Positions 18,793 through 27,800 of a stretch of 59,167 nucleotides of DNA are shown in pieces. The notes below the pieces were generated by a model, which was not told the origin of the DNA, ran no database searches, and worked only from the letters and a program-made list of their open reading frames with translations. Origin of the DNA: Gloeocapsa sp. DLM2.Bin57 (GTDB lineage: Bacteria; Cyanobacteriota; Cyanobacteriia; Cyanobacteriales; Gloeocapsaceae); the NCBI GenBank assembly GCA_007693955.1, contig RECR01000075.1, forward strand, positions 1 through 59,167. The letters are read 5' to 3'. Made by a program: the position numbers and the translations under genes. Each line of letters opens with the position of its first letter. Position 1 is the first letter of the stretch.

Positions 18793-21087
18793 TTATTTTT
18801 CCCTCGTTAGATAAATACTCAAACTACCGCTAAGAATAACCCCTAGCATTCCTGGAATTAGGGGTATCCAACCTCCTAGCCTAAAGATTAAATAACTAAA
18901 TATATATAGTGTGATTAGAATAAGGATAATGCTTACTTTTTTCCAGGACAACTTAGGTAGGTAAACTGTCACTATACTAGTAATCATAACCCAAGTAGCG
19001 ATCCACAATATCTCTCCCCACCAAGGTAACCACCAAATTAAAAAGCGTCGATCATTGTCTTGGGCAATACTTAATAATTGACTAATTACCGTACCATGAA
19101 TCAACAAACCCGCCATCTTACCATAGGGAGTACTATGTATATCAGGTACACTATAAGCAATAATACCTATGATAACAATTCTGTCGGTAAACCAGTGTGG
19201 GTCAAAACTATCTTGATTTTCCAAGACGTCTCTAATCGTAAATTGGGGGGCTAATTGTTGCTGATTGCGATAGCGAATTAAGAATTGATTTCCTCCTGCG
19301 TCTAAACCCTGATACCCACCACTATTTGGGGATAACCTCGGAATAACTTGTCTCCCAAATCGCCAATCTAGATTAACGGTTTCTACGGGAATATCCTGCT
19401 GTTGTAAATAGTGATAAGCTAATAACCAGGCAAAAGAATAGGAAGTCTGACAACTGATTTTCTTAGCAAAAAGGTTACCAGATGAGGTTAATAAATATCT
19501 GCGAACTTGATCATCTCCTGTCAGATATTGGTCATTGTATAAATCAACAAAGCCTATTTGCCCAGAGGTAACTTCAGGTGGAGAAACATTATTATTAGGA
19601 TTATCACCAGCGCAAATAGTGATAATATTAGGATATTTGTTAACAGTGTTTAATAATAATTCGTGTCCTTCAAGATCATTAGCTGGCATTGGTTGATCTC
19701 GAAAAATATCTAAACCAATAGCTGCGGGTTGATAAGATATGATTTTCTCTAATAATCTGGTAATAGTGCGATCGCTTAGGGGATAACCGTAACCATTTTT
19801 ACTAATATCTTGTTCATCTGCTGCAATAACTAAGATTCGAGAATCTATCCCCGCAATTGGGGTTTTAGTTAAGAAGTGATCATAGGCTTTTAATTCCCAA
19901 ATTTGCAGTAAACCTAGCCAACTTATGAATAATAATAACCCAGTAGTAATTAAGCTAATAATAGGAATAAGATAGCGAGGTTTAATTCTGAATGAATTAG
20001 GAGTCAATTCTCGATAAGATGGCATTAACTCCGTAGGATTTTGAAAAATTACTGGTAACCAACTAGCTGCAGGGAATTCTCCCTCTAATCCTTGTAATCT
20101 CTCTCTGGCTTTTCTCACCGCTAAGTAAAAAGATTCCCCTTTAGCATAATTAGTTAAGAAATTTTTGAGAAATTCTTGGGCTATAAAATCCGGTACAACT
20201 TCCCGCATGACGATTAATTGGGGAATGTTTAATTGACTAAATTCTTCAATAAAATCTAAGCCATTACAACAGTTAAGAATTGCTAATTTTAACCCTTTTT
20301 TAACAACATTTAAAAGTGAATACTGTAGATAACTCAGTTCGATTTTTTCTTGAGAATTAATATATAATTTAGCTTCGCCCTGTTTATCAATCACTCCATG
20401 ACCAGCAAAAAATAAGATATCCCAACCCTTTTCATCCCATAAATATTTTTCTAATTCCCTTCTTTTGGGTTTAATTAAAAATACTATATTCTCAGAAAAA
20501 ATTTTAGTTAATATCTCTTTATCTCTGACAATATTGATTTGATGACTATTCCCTAAAATACAAAGAATCCGCAGGTTTTTCCGAGTAGGTAGTAGTGAAT
20601 TAGTTTTTTCATATTCATTGACACTAATACATAACTCTGTATAAGGATAGTCAGTAAAAAAATGCCAAAGATGCCAAGGAAAACGCTGTAATTCTCGATG
20701 ACTAACCTCAAAAATAAACCTAATTTCTTGATTAGTTTCTAAACGAGTTCTTAATCCTGATTCAATTTTAGTAAAGGTTGGTATCGCTAACCAATTATTT
20801 AATTCTCTTTTTAATTGTTTATTTAAATCTCTTAAATCTTCATCGGAAATACAACAAATCTCCTCCTCTTCAAACTCTAAACCACCACGATAACTCAGAG
20901 ACTTAACCAAAGATTGGTATAGCGATCGCCATTTTTGATATAATTCTTTTAAGTTGCGATTAGGAGGGAGACTACCTGACAATTGGGTAGTTACCTGATG
21001 ATTATTGTCCAAAATTTGGGCAATTACTACGGGGAATCCTGTAATCCAATCCCCTTGTCCTAATTTTAAAACAAGAGTTTCAATCAT
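18793..21087 (-). CDS. CHAT peptidase-CHASE2 sensor membrane protein
   Basis: The 764-residue form starting MIETLVLKLG matches the family's usual N-terminus; an upstream in-frame ATG at 21117 adds ten residues and lies deeper in the DUF1822 gene. The cytoplasmic N-terminal half ends in a CHAT domain with His230 (FFAGHG) and Cys273 or Cys274 (ILNCCNG). A transmembrane segment follows (about 370-390), then an extracytoplasmic CHASE2 sensor domain (ILVIAADEQDIS, AAIGLDIFRDQP) and two or three C-terminal membrane helices. The layout is a receptor: CHASE2 senses outside, CHAT could cleave a target inside. It overlaps DUF1822 by 8 bp and stops one base before the DUF928 start codon. Confidence 0.93.
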   Translation of the reverse strand: MIETLVLKLGQGDWITGFPVVIAQILDNNHQVTTQLSGSLPPNRNLKELYQKWRSLYQSLVKSLSYRGGLEFEEEEICCISDEDLRDLNKQLKRELNNWLAIPTFTKIESGLRTRLETNQEIRFIFEVSHRELQRFPWHLWHFFTDYPYTELCISVNEYEKTNSLLPTRKNLRILCILGNSHQINIVRDKEILTKIFSENIVFLIKPKRRELEKYLWDEKGWDILFFAGHGVIDKQGEAKLYINSQEKIELSYLQYSLLNVVKKGLKLAILNCCNGLDFIEEFSQLNIPQLIVMREVVPDFIAQEFLKNFLTNYAKGESFYLAVRKARERLQGLEGEFPAASWLPVIFQNPTELMPSYRELTPNSFRIKPRYLIPIISLITTGLLLFISWLGLLQIWELKAYDHFLTKTPIAGIDSRILVIAADEQDISKNGYGYPLSDRTITRLLEKIISYQPAAIGLDIFRDQPMPANDLEGHELLLNTVNKYPNIITICAGDNPNNNVSPPEVTSGQIGFVDLYNDQYLTGDDQVRRYLLTSSGNLFAKKISCQTSYSFAWLLAYHYLQQQDIPVETVNLDWRFGRQVIPRLSPNSGGYQGLDAGGNQFLIRYRNQQQLAPQFTIRDVLENQDSFDPHWFTDRIVIIGIIAYSVPDIHSTPYGKMAGLLIHGTVISQLLSIAQDNDRRFLIWWLPWWGEILWIATWVMITSIVTVYLPKLSWKKVSIILILITLYIFSYLIFRLGGWIPLIPGMLGVILSGSLSIYLTREK

Positions 21088-22105
21088 AGCTAAATTTTTC
21101 GCTAATTTTGGTTTCACCTAGAATTACTTCTAGAATAAATTCATTATTTTTAGCTAACTTCATTTTAGGTAACTTCAGACAGTTATCTGTCTTTCTAGTT
21201 TGCAAAGACTTCAGCATTTCTCCATCGCTATCTAAAATATTTACCTGTAAGTTTTCTGGTAAGTAACGTTGATTGACTTGGGGAATAATTTCTAGATTTA
21301 TGGCTAATTTATGATTCTCTGGTTGAATTGTCATAATTATAGCAATTATCTCCTTTCCAAAAGTTAAAGTTTTTAAATTCTGAATTGCTGTTGTCTCGAT
21401 TTCACTTCTCAAAGCATAACTCAATTGATACTCTTGAGTATTGACTAAATCTGTTAACTTTTGCCATCCTAACGTCAAGTTATCTTCTAACCATTGACTC
21501 AAGAGAGTAACTGTGGAATTAAGGTTATTTAACTCTTGTTCGTTGTTAATTGTTGCTGCTACTATTTGATTAGTAAGATTAACAGCTTGTTGATAAGTTA
21601 AATAATCTTGTACTTGTCTATTGATTAACTCTCCCCAGGCTTTTTCTTGTTGGTAAAAACTAAGATTTTTACTTTGATTACCTTTTCTTAAACCTAAAGA
21701 TGCAATCATTGAATTATTAGTAACTTCCTCAAGATATAAATCTAATAATAAATCATATACTTGACGAGATAAACGGTTGCCAACTTTACAGATTAAATGA
21801 CAATCTAATACCTCGATTAAATGCCAAGTTTCCACCAGTAAATCTTGAGATGTACCCGTAATTGCTGCAGGAATAATTAAGTCAACATCGCTGCTAAATT
21901 CTGTAGATTCTGAGATAACTATTCCCTGATAAAGATGTTCATCTATTTTATCTACGATCATCAGATAGCGAGTAGCAGTTTTTAAAGAGTGAGATGTTCC
22001 CCGAATTGGGTTATAAATATCCTTACTTATCTCCCAGATTTCTCCAGGTTGGGGTTGTTGATTTAGATAGGGATTATCCAGAAAATAGTCAAAATTAATA
22101 TTCAT
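21080..22105 (-). CDS. DUF1822-family protein
   Basis: The 341-residue protein has no signal peptide or membrane segment. It contains PGEIWEIS near residue 21, a region on handling of the operon's own type (DLIIPAAITG, VETWHLIEVL), and a C-terminal beta-rich part (KLAINLEIIPQVN, EMLKSLQTRKTDNCLKL). This matches the cyanobacterial DUF1822 family, commonly encoded next to a sigma-70-like factor and CHAT/CHASE2 genes. The role is unknown; a partner or anti-sigma-like function is a guess from context. It begins 6 bp after the sigma gene and overlaps the CHAT-CHASE2 gene. Confidence 0.8.
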   Translation of the reverse strand: MNINFDYFLDNPYLNQQPQPGEIWEISKDIYNPIRGTSHSLKTATRYLMIVDKIDEHLYQGIVISESTEFSSDVDLIIPAAITGTSQDLLVETWHLIEVLDCHLICKVGNRLSRQVYDLLLDLYLEEVTNNSMIASLGLRKGNQSKNLSFYQQEKAWGELINRQVQDYLTYQQAVNLTNQIVAATINNEQELNNLNSTVTLLSQWLEDNLTLGWQKLTDLVNTQEYQLSYALRSEIETTAIQNLKTLTFGKEIIAIIMTIQPENHKLAINLEIIPQVNQRYLPENLQVNILDSDGEMLKSLQTRKTDNCLKLPKMKLAKNNEFILEVILGETKISEKFSYD

Positions 22106-22111
22106 TTGAGT

Positions 22112-22765
22112 TTACCATTGTACTTGAGAACGATTAACTTTTTTAGTTTTTGGCGTTGAGATAACCTCTGGTATTATCTGCATTTCTGCTGTTATCCGTA
22201 AAATTAATTCTTGCCATCGTTTTGAGATTGCACTTTGAGTTATATTTAAATCATGAGCAATTTCTTTTTGAGTTTTACCCGCTATTTTAGCTAAAAATAT
22301 TTGTTGATAATTTCTTTGGGGGTAACGCTTATCTAAAGCATCAATAATATTTCGGACTTTAGTAACTAATTCTACTTTTTCGAGAGTATCTAATAAGTTA
22401 AAATCATCAGCTACTGTTTCTCCTAGAGGTATATCTGTACCAGCTATATTTTGATCAAGACTAATTACTTTGGTTTGGCGATGACTTTTTCTGATTAAAT
22501 CAATGATAGCAAATCTGGTTACTGTAAGTGCCCAATGATAAAAATCTCCTAACTCTGGGTTGTATTTTCCTGCTTTTAAAGCTTGAATAACCTTAAGTCT
22601 AGCTGTTTGGGCTACATCTTCTTGGTTAAGATTATTACTACGAGTATATTTAGCAACAATCGCTTTAAATTTTTGCTGGTATTCAGGATAATCAAATAGT
22701 TTATCCCCCGCAAGACGATCGCCTTGTAAATATTGAGATATTAATTCAGTAACAGAAGGTTTCAT
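22112..22765 (-). CDS. Sigma-70-family RNA polymerase sigma factor (ECF-like)
   Basis: This 217-residue protein has region 2 (NLNQEDVAQTARLKVIQAL, FYHWALTVTRFAIIDLIRK) and region 4 with a helix-turn-helix (KTQKEIAHDLNITQSAISK). It lacks regions 1 and 3, as ECF-type factors do. It is the first gene of the minus-strand operon with DUF1822, CHAT-CHASE2 and DUF928, and probably controls that operon and perhaps the surface-protein genes nearby. No classic membrane anti-sigma factor is next to it. It is divergent from the exported protein at 23025 across a 259-bp gap. Confidence 0.9.
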   Translation of the reverse strand: MKPSVTELISQYLQGDRLAGDKLFDYPEYQQKFKAIVAKYTRSNNLNQEDVAQTARLKVIQALKAGKYNPELGDFYHWALTVTRFAIIDLIRKSHRQTKVISLDQNIAGTDIPLGETVADDFNLLDTLEKVELVTKVRNIIDALDKRYPQRNYQQIFLAKIAGKTQKEIAHDLNITQSAISKRWQELILRITAEMQIIPEVISTPKTKKVNRSQVQW

Positions 22766-23024
22766 TGCTAGTTTTGATGATGCTGTCTAGGGTGAAGACA
22801 GTAATTTAATTACCATACATTATAGGCTTAATTAACTACCCTCATCAGACAAAAAAAATAATAAATTGATGATTCATGATCGATTCTCCCTATATTTATA
22901 AGTCTCTAAATACTAATAACGTTAAAGTGAGATTAAATATTCCTGATAATTAAGTTTTGTTAAATAACTAGCCTTATTTAGTAGATTATGTGTAAGTTTA
23001 AAATGTATTTTCCAACCGAAAATT
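22766..23024. promoter_or_regulatory. Divergent control region between sigma operon and PEP-CTERM-like gene
   Basis: This 259-bp AT-rich gap separates two divergent start codons and must hold both promoters. I see no repeat or hairpin strong enough to name. It is the natural place to look for autoregulation by the adjacent sigma factor. Confidence 0.5.
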
Positions 23025-23873
23025 ATGAACAAAAAATTACTAGCTAGTTGTTTAATTATAGGTTTAATTTTTTCGCTAATCCCCTCTACGGCTGAAGCGC
23101 GTTTTAGACGAGGAAGAAGATACAGTAGAGGAAGCGTTACCCCTACTAACACTACTACTGTTTATGGTATTGAGGATAGCAATCCTTTACCCTATCAAGG
23201 GTTATTTAGAAATGCTATTAGTTCAAGTTATTTGTCTTTCGCGGATGAAGTTTTCATTGAAGTACCTTATTTGTTTCCAGGAGAAGCTTTTTATGGTAGT
23301 TATTTTGCTGATAGAGTTGATCTATTATCTAATTATAATTCTGATACTGGAGTCGTCACATACAGTTTTCAACCTAATGCAGGTAATGTAACTTACGTAA
23401 GCCCAGATGCCCCAAATCCACCAGATAGATATACTCGGGATAATATTTATAATGAAGGTGTACTAGAATACGAAAGAATCACCAATGTTTTTTTGAGCCG
23501 AAGCATACCTGAAAGTGGAAATCCTAATGATTATGTTAATAATATTAATTTTATCCTAGATAATGATATTTTAGCATCTCCTTGGTTAAACGTAGAAACA
23601 GAAAGTGGGTTTTATGTAACTTTAACTAATCCTTCTTATATGTATCTAGGTGGTGAAATGATAGATGAAGATTGTTTAGAAGAATCTGGAGATATTGACT
23701 TTTGTACAATAACTAACGGCTTAGTAATAGAGGAAGTAACAGAAGAGATTGTACCAGAATCTAATTTAATAAGTGGTTTAGCTGGTATATTGATGTTAGG
23801 AATTTTCAAATTTTTGGCTAACAAAAATAACCAAGCTTCAAAATTAATGTCAAATGGATTGAAAGAAAGCTAA
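23025..23873 (+). CDS. Exported protein with PEP-CTERM-like motif (paralogue of 10449 gene)
   Basis: The 282-residue protein starts MNKKLLASCLIIGLIFSLIP with cleavage near AEA, then RFRRGRRYSRGS, very close to the 10449 protein. The middle is divergent, with no recognised domain, tyrosine- and asparagine-rich. Near the C-terminus are IVPESN and a hydrophobic helix (ISGLAGILMLGIFKF), but the tail after it is longer (about 20 residues) than in standard PEP-CTERM proteins. It diverges from the sigma operon and forms the right-hand bracket of the CHAT/secretion region. It is probably surface-associated; the function is unknown. Confidence 0.83.
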   Translation: MNKKLLASCLIIGLIFSLIPSTAEARFRRGRRYSRGSVTPTNTTTVYGIEDSNPLPYQGLFRNAISSSYLSFADEVFIEVPYLFPGEAFYGSYFADRVDLLSNYNSDTGVVTYSFQPNAGNVTYVSPDAPNPPDRYTRDNIYNEGVLEYERITNVFLSRSIPESGNPNDYVNNINFILDNDILASPWLNVETESGFYVTLTNPSYMYLGGEMIDEDCLEESGDIDFCTITNGLVIEEVTEEIVPESNLISGLAGILMLGIFKFLANKNNQASKLMSNGLKES

Positions 23874-23933
23874 AAATATAACAGAAGGGAAAAGAAAAAG
23901 TAGTATTTTATATATAAAAAAATAAATCCGAGT

Positions 23934-23963
23934 GAGGAGATAGGCAAGAGGCAAGAGGCACTC
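23934..23963. repeat. Purine-rich dispersed intergenic repeat (GGCAAGAGGCAAGAGGCA type)
   Basis: A GGCAAGA-type tandem heptamer lies in the 265-bp gap between convergent genes (23874-24138). Similar tracts occur at about 45147 and 47115. Nothing else in this gap is recognisable. Confidence 0.6.
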
Positions 23964-24138
23964 ATGCAAAAGGAAGAAAATGTTTATACTACTTAAGTAA
24001 TCAAAAAACATAAATAAACTTTTTTTTAGCATAATACATAAGAAAATCTGGCACTTTTTTGAAGAGAAAACCACTTCAAACCTATACCAAATCAAAGTTT
24101 TAGATTTATTCAGCAAGCCCTAAATAACTCTATATCCC

Positions 24139-25314
24139 TTATTCTAAATTTCCCTGTTTCCCAACTTCTCCGAGAAGTTTAATCTTAACTAGCTTTCCGC
24201 CTTTAGCTAACTCAAACTTATAATCTCGCCAGTTAACCTGATTACCTACTAAGTTATAACACCAGAGCAGAAAACTAACAATATCTCGTATAGGTATTAA
24301 TATTAAATACTTTTTAGCCACACTATCATTAAGGAATTTAACCCCTACGATGATAGCCATCAATAATCTCAACATCCAAGTAAGCAAACACAACCAAACA
24401 GCCCATTGAGTCAATCCCGTAGCTATGAGCAATATTAAACTAATTACCGTACCTTGAGTCACAATTAATCCTAAATAGCCCCAAAATCTCTCTACGCGAA
24501 TACATTTTGCCCGGCGACTTTGTCGAGCTAAAAAATCTCCCCAAGTCACATTGGCTAAACGATGAGCAACAATATAGTTAGATAAAACCACTTGATAACC
24601 TAATTTAGCCACTAAATTACCCAATTGGTAATCATCAGCTAAATAATCAGCTATTCTTAAAAAGCCGCCAATTTCTGCTAAGATTTTTTGGCGGATAACA
24701 ATAGTAGAGCCAAAAGCGTATTTAATTCCCTCCACTTTTCTAGCTGTTAAAACTCGGGGATGAAATTGAGTAGAGATTGCTAAAGCTTCAAAAGCTGCTA
24801 AAAAACCTTTAGTTAAAGAAGTATATAAACAAGTGACTAAGCCAACAGAATCATCTTTTAGAGGTTGCACAATCCCTTCTAAATAATCAGATTTAACCTG
24901 AATATCACTATCAGTAATAACTAAAATATCATATTTAGCCATATTTAAAGCATTAGCCAAATTATTAATTTTTAAATTGTTGCCAATTGCTTGAGGATTA
25001 GTAACTATTTGAATATCTAAATGAGCAAACTTATCTTTAACTTTATGCAGTAACTCTAAACAAGATTCCTGGGAGTTTTGTAAACAAAAAATTATCTGAT
25101 ATTGGGGATACTCTTGCTGACAAAAAGAAATTAAATTAGCTTCTAATTCCCATTCTAATCCACAAATAGGAGTTAATAAACTAACAGCAGGTAAAAACTT
25201 TTTCTGAGTTGGTGGAGTATTTTTAAAAAAATCAATAGCAGCATAAATAGCAAAACAATAATAAAAACAAGAGATAATTGTTAAGATTAACAATACTCCA
25301 ATTAAACAATTCAT
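24139..25314 (-). CDS. hpnI: HpnI-type hopanoid glycosyltransferase (GT2, ceramide glucosyltransferase-like)
   Basis: The 391-residue protein has an N-terminal membrane helix, a GT2 catalytic core and C-terminal membrane helices. Motifs: ITDSDIQVKSDYL (metal-binding Asp), YAFGSTIVIR, ADDYQLG (catalytic Asp) and RQSRRAKCIR in the place of QxxRW. HpnI transfers N-acetylglucosamine to bacteriohopanetetrol. The start overlaps the end of hpnK by 4 bp, which supports the assignment, because HpnK deacetylates the HpnI product. Other hopanoid genes are not in the window. A generic ceramide glucosyltransferase label would also fit the sequence. Confidence 0.86.
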   Translation of the reverse strand: MNCLIGVLLILTIISCFYYCFAIYAAIDFFKNTPPTQKKFLPAVSLLTPICGLEWELEANLISFCQQEYPQYQIIFCLQNSQESCLELLHKVKDKFAHLDIQIVTNPQAIGNNLKINNLANALNMAKYDILVITDSDIQVKSDYLEGIVQPLKDDSVGLVTCLYTSLTKGFLAAFEALAISTQFHPRVLTARKVEGIKYAFGSTIVIRQKILAEIGGFLRIADYLADDYQLGNLVAKLGYQVVLSNYIVAHRLANVTWGDFLARQSRRAKCIRVERFWGYLGLIVTQGTVISLILLIATGLTQWAVWLCLLTWMLRLLMAIIVGVKFLNDSVAKKYLILIPIRDIVSFLLWCYNLVGNQVNWRDYKFELAKGGKLVKIKLLGEVGKQGNLE

Positions 25315-26111
25315 AGATAATTAGTTAAGCTAAAACCATAATCTTCTATTTGTTTTTTAACTCTAGGACTAATTAAAGCCATTTTCTCTAAATTATCCAC
25401 AGTAGGATGACTATAAATCTCGACAAAATCAGCTTTAATCTCGGGAATAATCCCTAAAAGATAATCCTCTGTAACTTGACTAGTAGCTAATAAACCGTAA
25501 ACCTTATCAGTATAGCCAATTTTGTGCCTATCTAATAATTTTTCTCCATGACGACGTAAAAGAGCGAAAATAGGAGACATCAGTAATTGTCTCAACACAT
25601 TACCTGCTTTGCCTAGACTTAAACTTAACTCTTCAGAAGGTAAGCGGATAAATTTAATCGGGTATTCTTGAGCTAATTCTACCAGAATAGCTAAAATCAC
25701 AGGGTGTAAATGCAAGTTTAGATGACCATCTACGTGAGTTAAGCTTAAACCAGTATCTAAAAATTTATCTAATTGTGCTTTAATTTCTTGTCGTAACTCC
25801 TCTTGAGTAGCGAGGTTAAATTGATACCATAACCCCGCGTAAACAGGATTATCAGAGAAATAACCCCGATCATTAACTAAATGAGGAATAACCTCGGGAG
25901 GTAAAACAGATTTACCGCAAACTAGCACTAAATGAAGTCCTACCCCCAAATTAGGATGAGTTTTAGCTAAAGCAACCCCTTGAGTAAAAGCCTCTCCAGT
26001 CACCATTAAACTAGTACTAGTGAGAATTCCCTTCTCATGAGCTTGGATAATACCTTGATTGACTTGCTCTGAGTAACCAAAATCATCCCCATTAATAATT
26101 AATTTTCTCAT
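25311..26111 (-). CDS. hpnK: HpnK-type hopanoid deacetylase (YdjC/ChbG family)
   Basis: The ATG at 26111 (266 residues) gives the family start MRKLIINGDDFGYSEQVN. The DD pair in NGDDFG and the histidines in GVGLHLVL and HVDGHLNLHLHP are the metal ligands of YdjC-type carbohydrate deacetylases. HpnK removes the acetyl group from GlcNAc-bacteriohopanetetrol. It lies between the exported 149-residue protein (one base upstream) and hpnI (4-bp overlap), a three-gene operon. An upstream start at 26132 would overlap the preceding gene and is unlikely. Confidence 0.87.
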   Translation of the reverse strand: MRKLIINGDDFGYSEQVNQGIIQAHEKGILTSTSLMVTGEAFTQGVALAKTHPNLGVGLHLVLVCGKSVLPPEVIPHLVNDRGYFSDNPVYAGLWYQFNLATQEELRQEIKAQLDKFLDTGLSLTHVDGHLNLHLHPVILAILVELAQEYPIKFIRLPSEELSLSLGKAGNVLRQLLMSPIFALLRRHGEKLLDRHKIGYTDKVYGLLATSQVTEDYLLGIIPEIKADFVEIYSHPTVDNLEKMALISPRVKKQIEDYGFSLTNYL

Positions 26112-26112
26112 G

Positions 26113-26562
26113 CTAAGGAATTTGAGGAGCACGAGGTTGATTACAGGTTTTAATCATTGGACCGGGTAAAATGCGATCGCCTTCCACTCCTATCGGGATA
26201 CCCCGTAATTGACGTAAAGCGTTAACAGAGACGATACAATCACAGCCAAACATTTCGATCGCTGCGTAGCTTTCCTCCTCGTCAATTTCTAAAATCAAGT
26301 GTCCTTCTGGTGTTCGCTCCAAATTCTCTAATCCTGGCTCTAAAGGGGGAATTTCCCGCGTTTTAGCCACATTTTTGAGATAGTTAGCTAGATGAGCGTT
26401 GCCTTTACATTCACTACGATTACAAGGTAAGTCTAATTTAGGAACTTTTTGAGATTGATTAGCGAGGGTATTAGAATTATCTTCCGTAGCTAGAGCAGGT
26501 TTTTCTGCATCCAAACTTAATAACACCGCGGAAAAGCACAAAAATAGTGATAGTTTATACAT
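26113..26562 (-). CDS. Exported cysteine-containing protein of unknown function
   Basis: The 149-residue protein has an N-terminal signal peptide (MYKLSLFLCFSAVLLSLDA, cleavage near ALA). The mature part carries five cysteines: CNRSEC, CDC and KTC. It also has an acidic stretch (LILEIDEEESYAAIEM). I do not recognise the family. It ends one base before hpnK, so it is co-transcribed with the hopanoid genes and is the first gene of that operon. A periplasmic or lumenal protein with disulfides or a bound metal would fit. Confidence 0.75.
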   Translation of the reverse strand: MYKLSLFLCFSAVLLSLDAEKPALATEDNSNTLANQSQKVPKLDLPCNRSECKGNAHLANYLKNVAKTREIPPLEPGLENLERTPEGHLILEIDEEESYAAIEMFGCDCIVSVNALRQLRGIPIGVEGDRILPGPMIKTCNQPRAPQIP

Positions 26563-26922
26563 TGTGTCACACCACTTGTTCAGTCTAGTTTATTTTATAC
26601 TAATCCTAATCTGTTAACTCAGCAACCAAAGCTTTAAAGTCTTTTTGGGATTCTATTACACTTTAATTTATTTAGAAATCGATATGGAGTTCAGAAAATT
26701 TTCTCAGTACTTCTCATGAAAAAACAGGAAAAAATTATGTATTTTTAAAAAAATATTCTGACTACAGCGATTCAGCAATCCTGACTCCTTGTTATACTAC
26801 TGTTTGACGTGCGGAATGTCGGTTGTAAAACATCAGGATAAAAATAAGAAATAATCTTCGAGTGGCATGATTAATTTTTTCCTTTATTTTAGGTCAATAA
26901 TAACAAAGTTTAACACCTATTG
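26563..26922. other. 360-bp AT-rich intergenic region, no gene seen
   Basis: This lies between the start of the exported protein/hpnK/hpnI operon and the stop of the methyltransferase gene. It should hold the promoter of the hopanoid operon. Short open frames here have no recognisable start context, and I see no strong hairpin. Confidence 0.6.
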
Positions 26923-27798
26923 CTAAGTAGCTTCAACCTTCAACACCAAGGTAATATTAGCTAATGGGGGGAATAAATAACCAAAAAAAGCATAGAATAA
27001 AATTTGGGGATGCTTCAAAAATACTTGCTTTTGAATAGGTTCAAAAAATACGTCTATGTCATTTTCTAGATAACGTGCATAAGTCCAAGTACAACGGCTA
27101 TTAAGAAAAGGATATAAAGTATCATTTACCCATCTCCTGTAAAGTTTAATGGGTTTGAGTTGATAACTTGCCGCCATATTTATTAAAGCTTGTTCTGAGA
27201 AAATATGTCTATGATAAGGTTGATGTAGTTGTGGTAAAAAATATTCTGCTTTATCTAGATTAATTTCTGTAGCATTAGGAGTACCAAGGACTAAAATACC
27301 CTTTTCTGATAGACAATTTACTAATTGAGTAAAACAAGACCGAGGATCTTCAAAATGTTCAATTACATCTTGACAGATGATTAAATCGTATTTTTCATTT
27401 AAAATACTTGTATCTGCATATTCTTCTACATAAGCATCATACCCAAATACATTCACATAACCTTTGGCTTGTAAGAAAGAGATAAATAAGCCTTTGCTAC
27501 ATCCATAATCCAGAATTTTATCTGTTGGTTTTAAACCTACTTTAATTAGATCACTCAAACGTTTTTGATGAATACGTCGAGTAAAATTGTCTGACTTTTG
27601 CTTTGCCATGAGATAATCAACATAGAATTCGTCTAAATCAACCATTTCTTGACAGTGTAGTGATTGGCAATTCGGACAACGCCAAACCGTGAATTCTTGG
27701 TCGCGAAATTTTCTGACATTAGAACGGATTTTATGTTTAGTAACCTGTTGGCTATCCGTTTTAAACAAACATATTTTACACTCTAAATAATCACTCAT
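26923..27798 (-). CDS. Class I SAM-dependent methyltransferase with N-terminal zinc-finger-like region
   Basis: The ATG at 27798 (291 residues) is preferred over an adjacent GTG. The N-terminus has two cysteine pairs (CKIC, CPNC) typical of a structural zinc site. The SAM-binding motif I is KILDYGCSKGLF, and the post-motif region is YDLIICQDVIEHFEDP. The substrate is unknown; related proteins modify sugars, lipids or small molecules. It follows the S9 peptidase gene directly and is last of a glgX-peptidase-methyltransferase transcription unit. Confidence 0.87.
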   Translation of the reverse strand: MSDYLECKICLFKTDSQQVTKHKIRSNVRKFRDQEFTVWRCPNCQSLHCQEMVDLDEFYVDYLMAKQKSDNFTRRIHQKRLSDLIKVGLKPTDKILDYGCSKGLFISFLQAKGYVNVFGYDAYVEEYADTSILNEKYDLIICQDVIEHFEDPRSCFTQLVNCLSEKGILVLGTPNATEINLDKAEYFLPQLHQPYHRHIFSEQALINMAASYQLKPIKLYRRWVNDTLYPFLNSRCTWTYARYLENDIDVFFEPIQKQVFLKHPQILFYAFFGYLFPPLANITLVLKVEAT

Positions 27799-27800
27799 CA

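Noticed and set aside
22922-23152. 76-codon minus-strand frame across the start of the exported-protein gene at 23025
   Set aside because: It lies opposite the signal peptide and the Arg/Tyr patch of the plus-strand gene and in the divergent control region.
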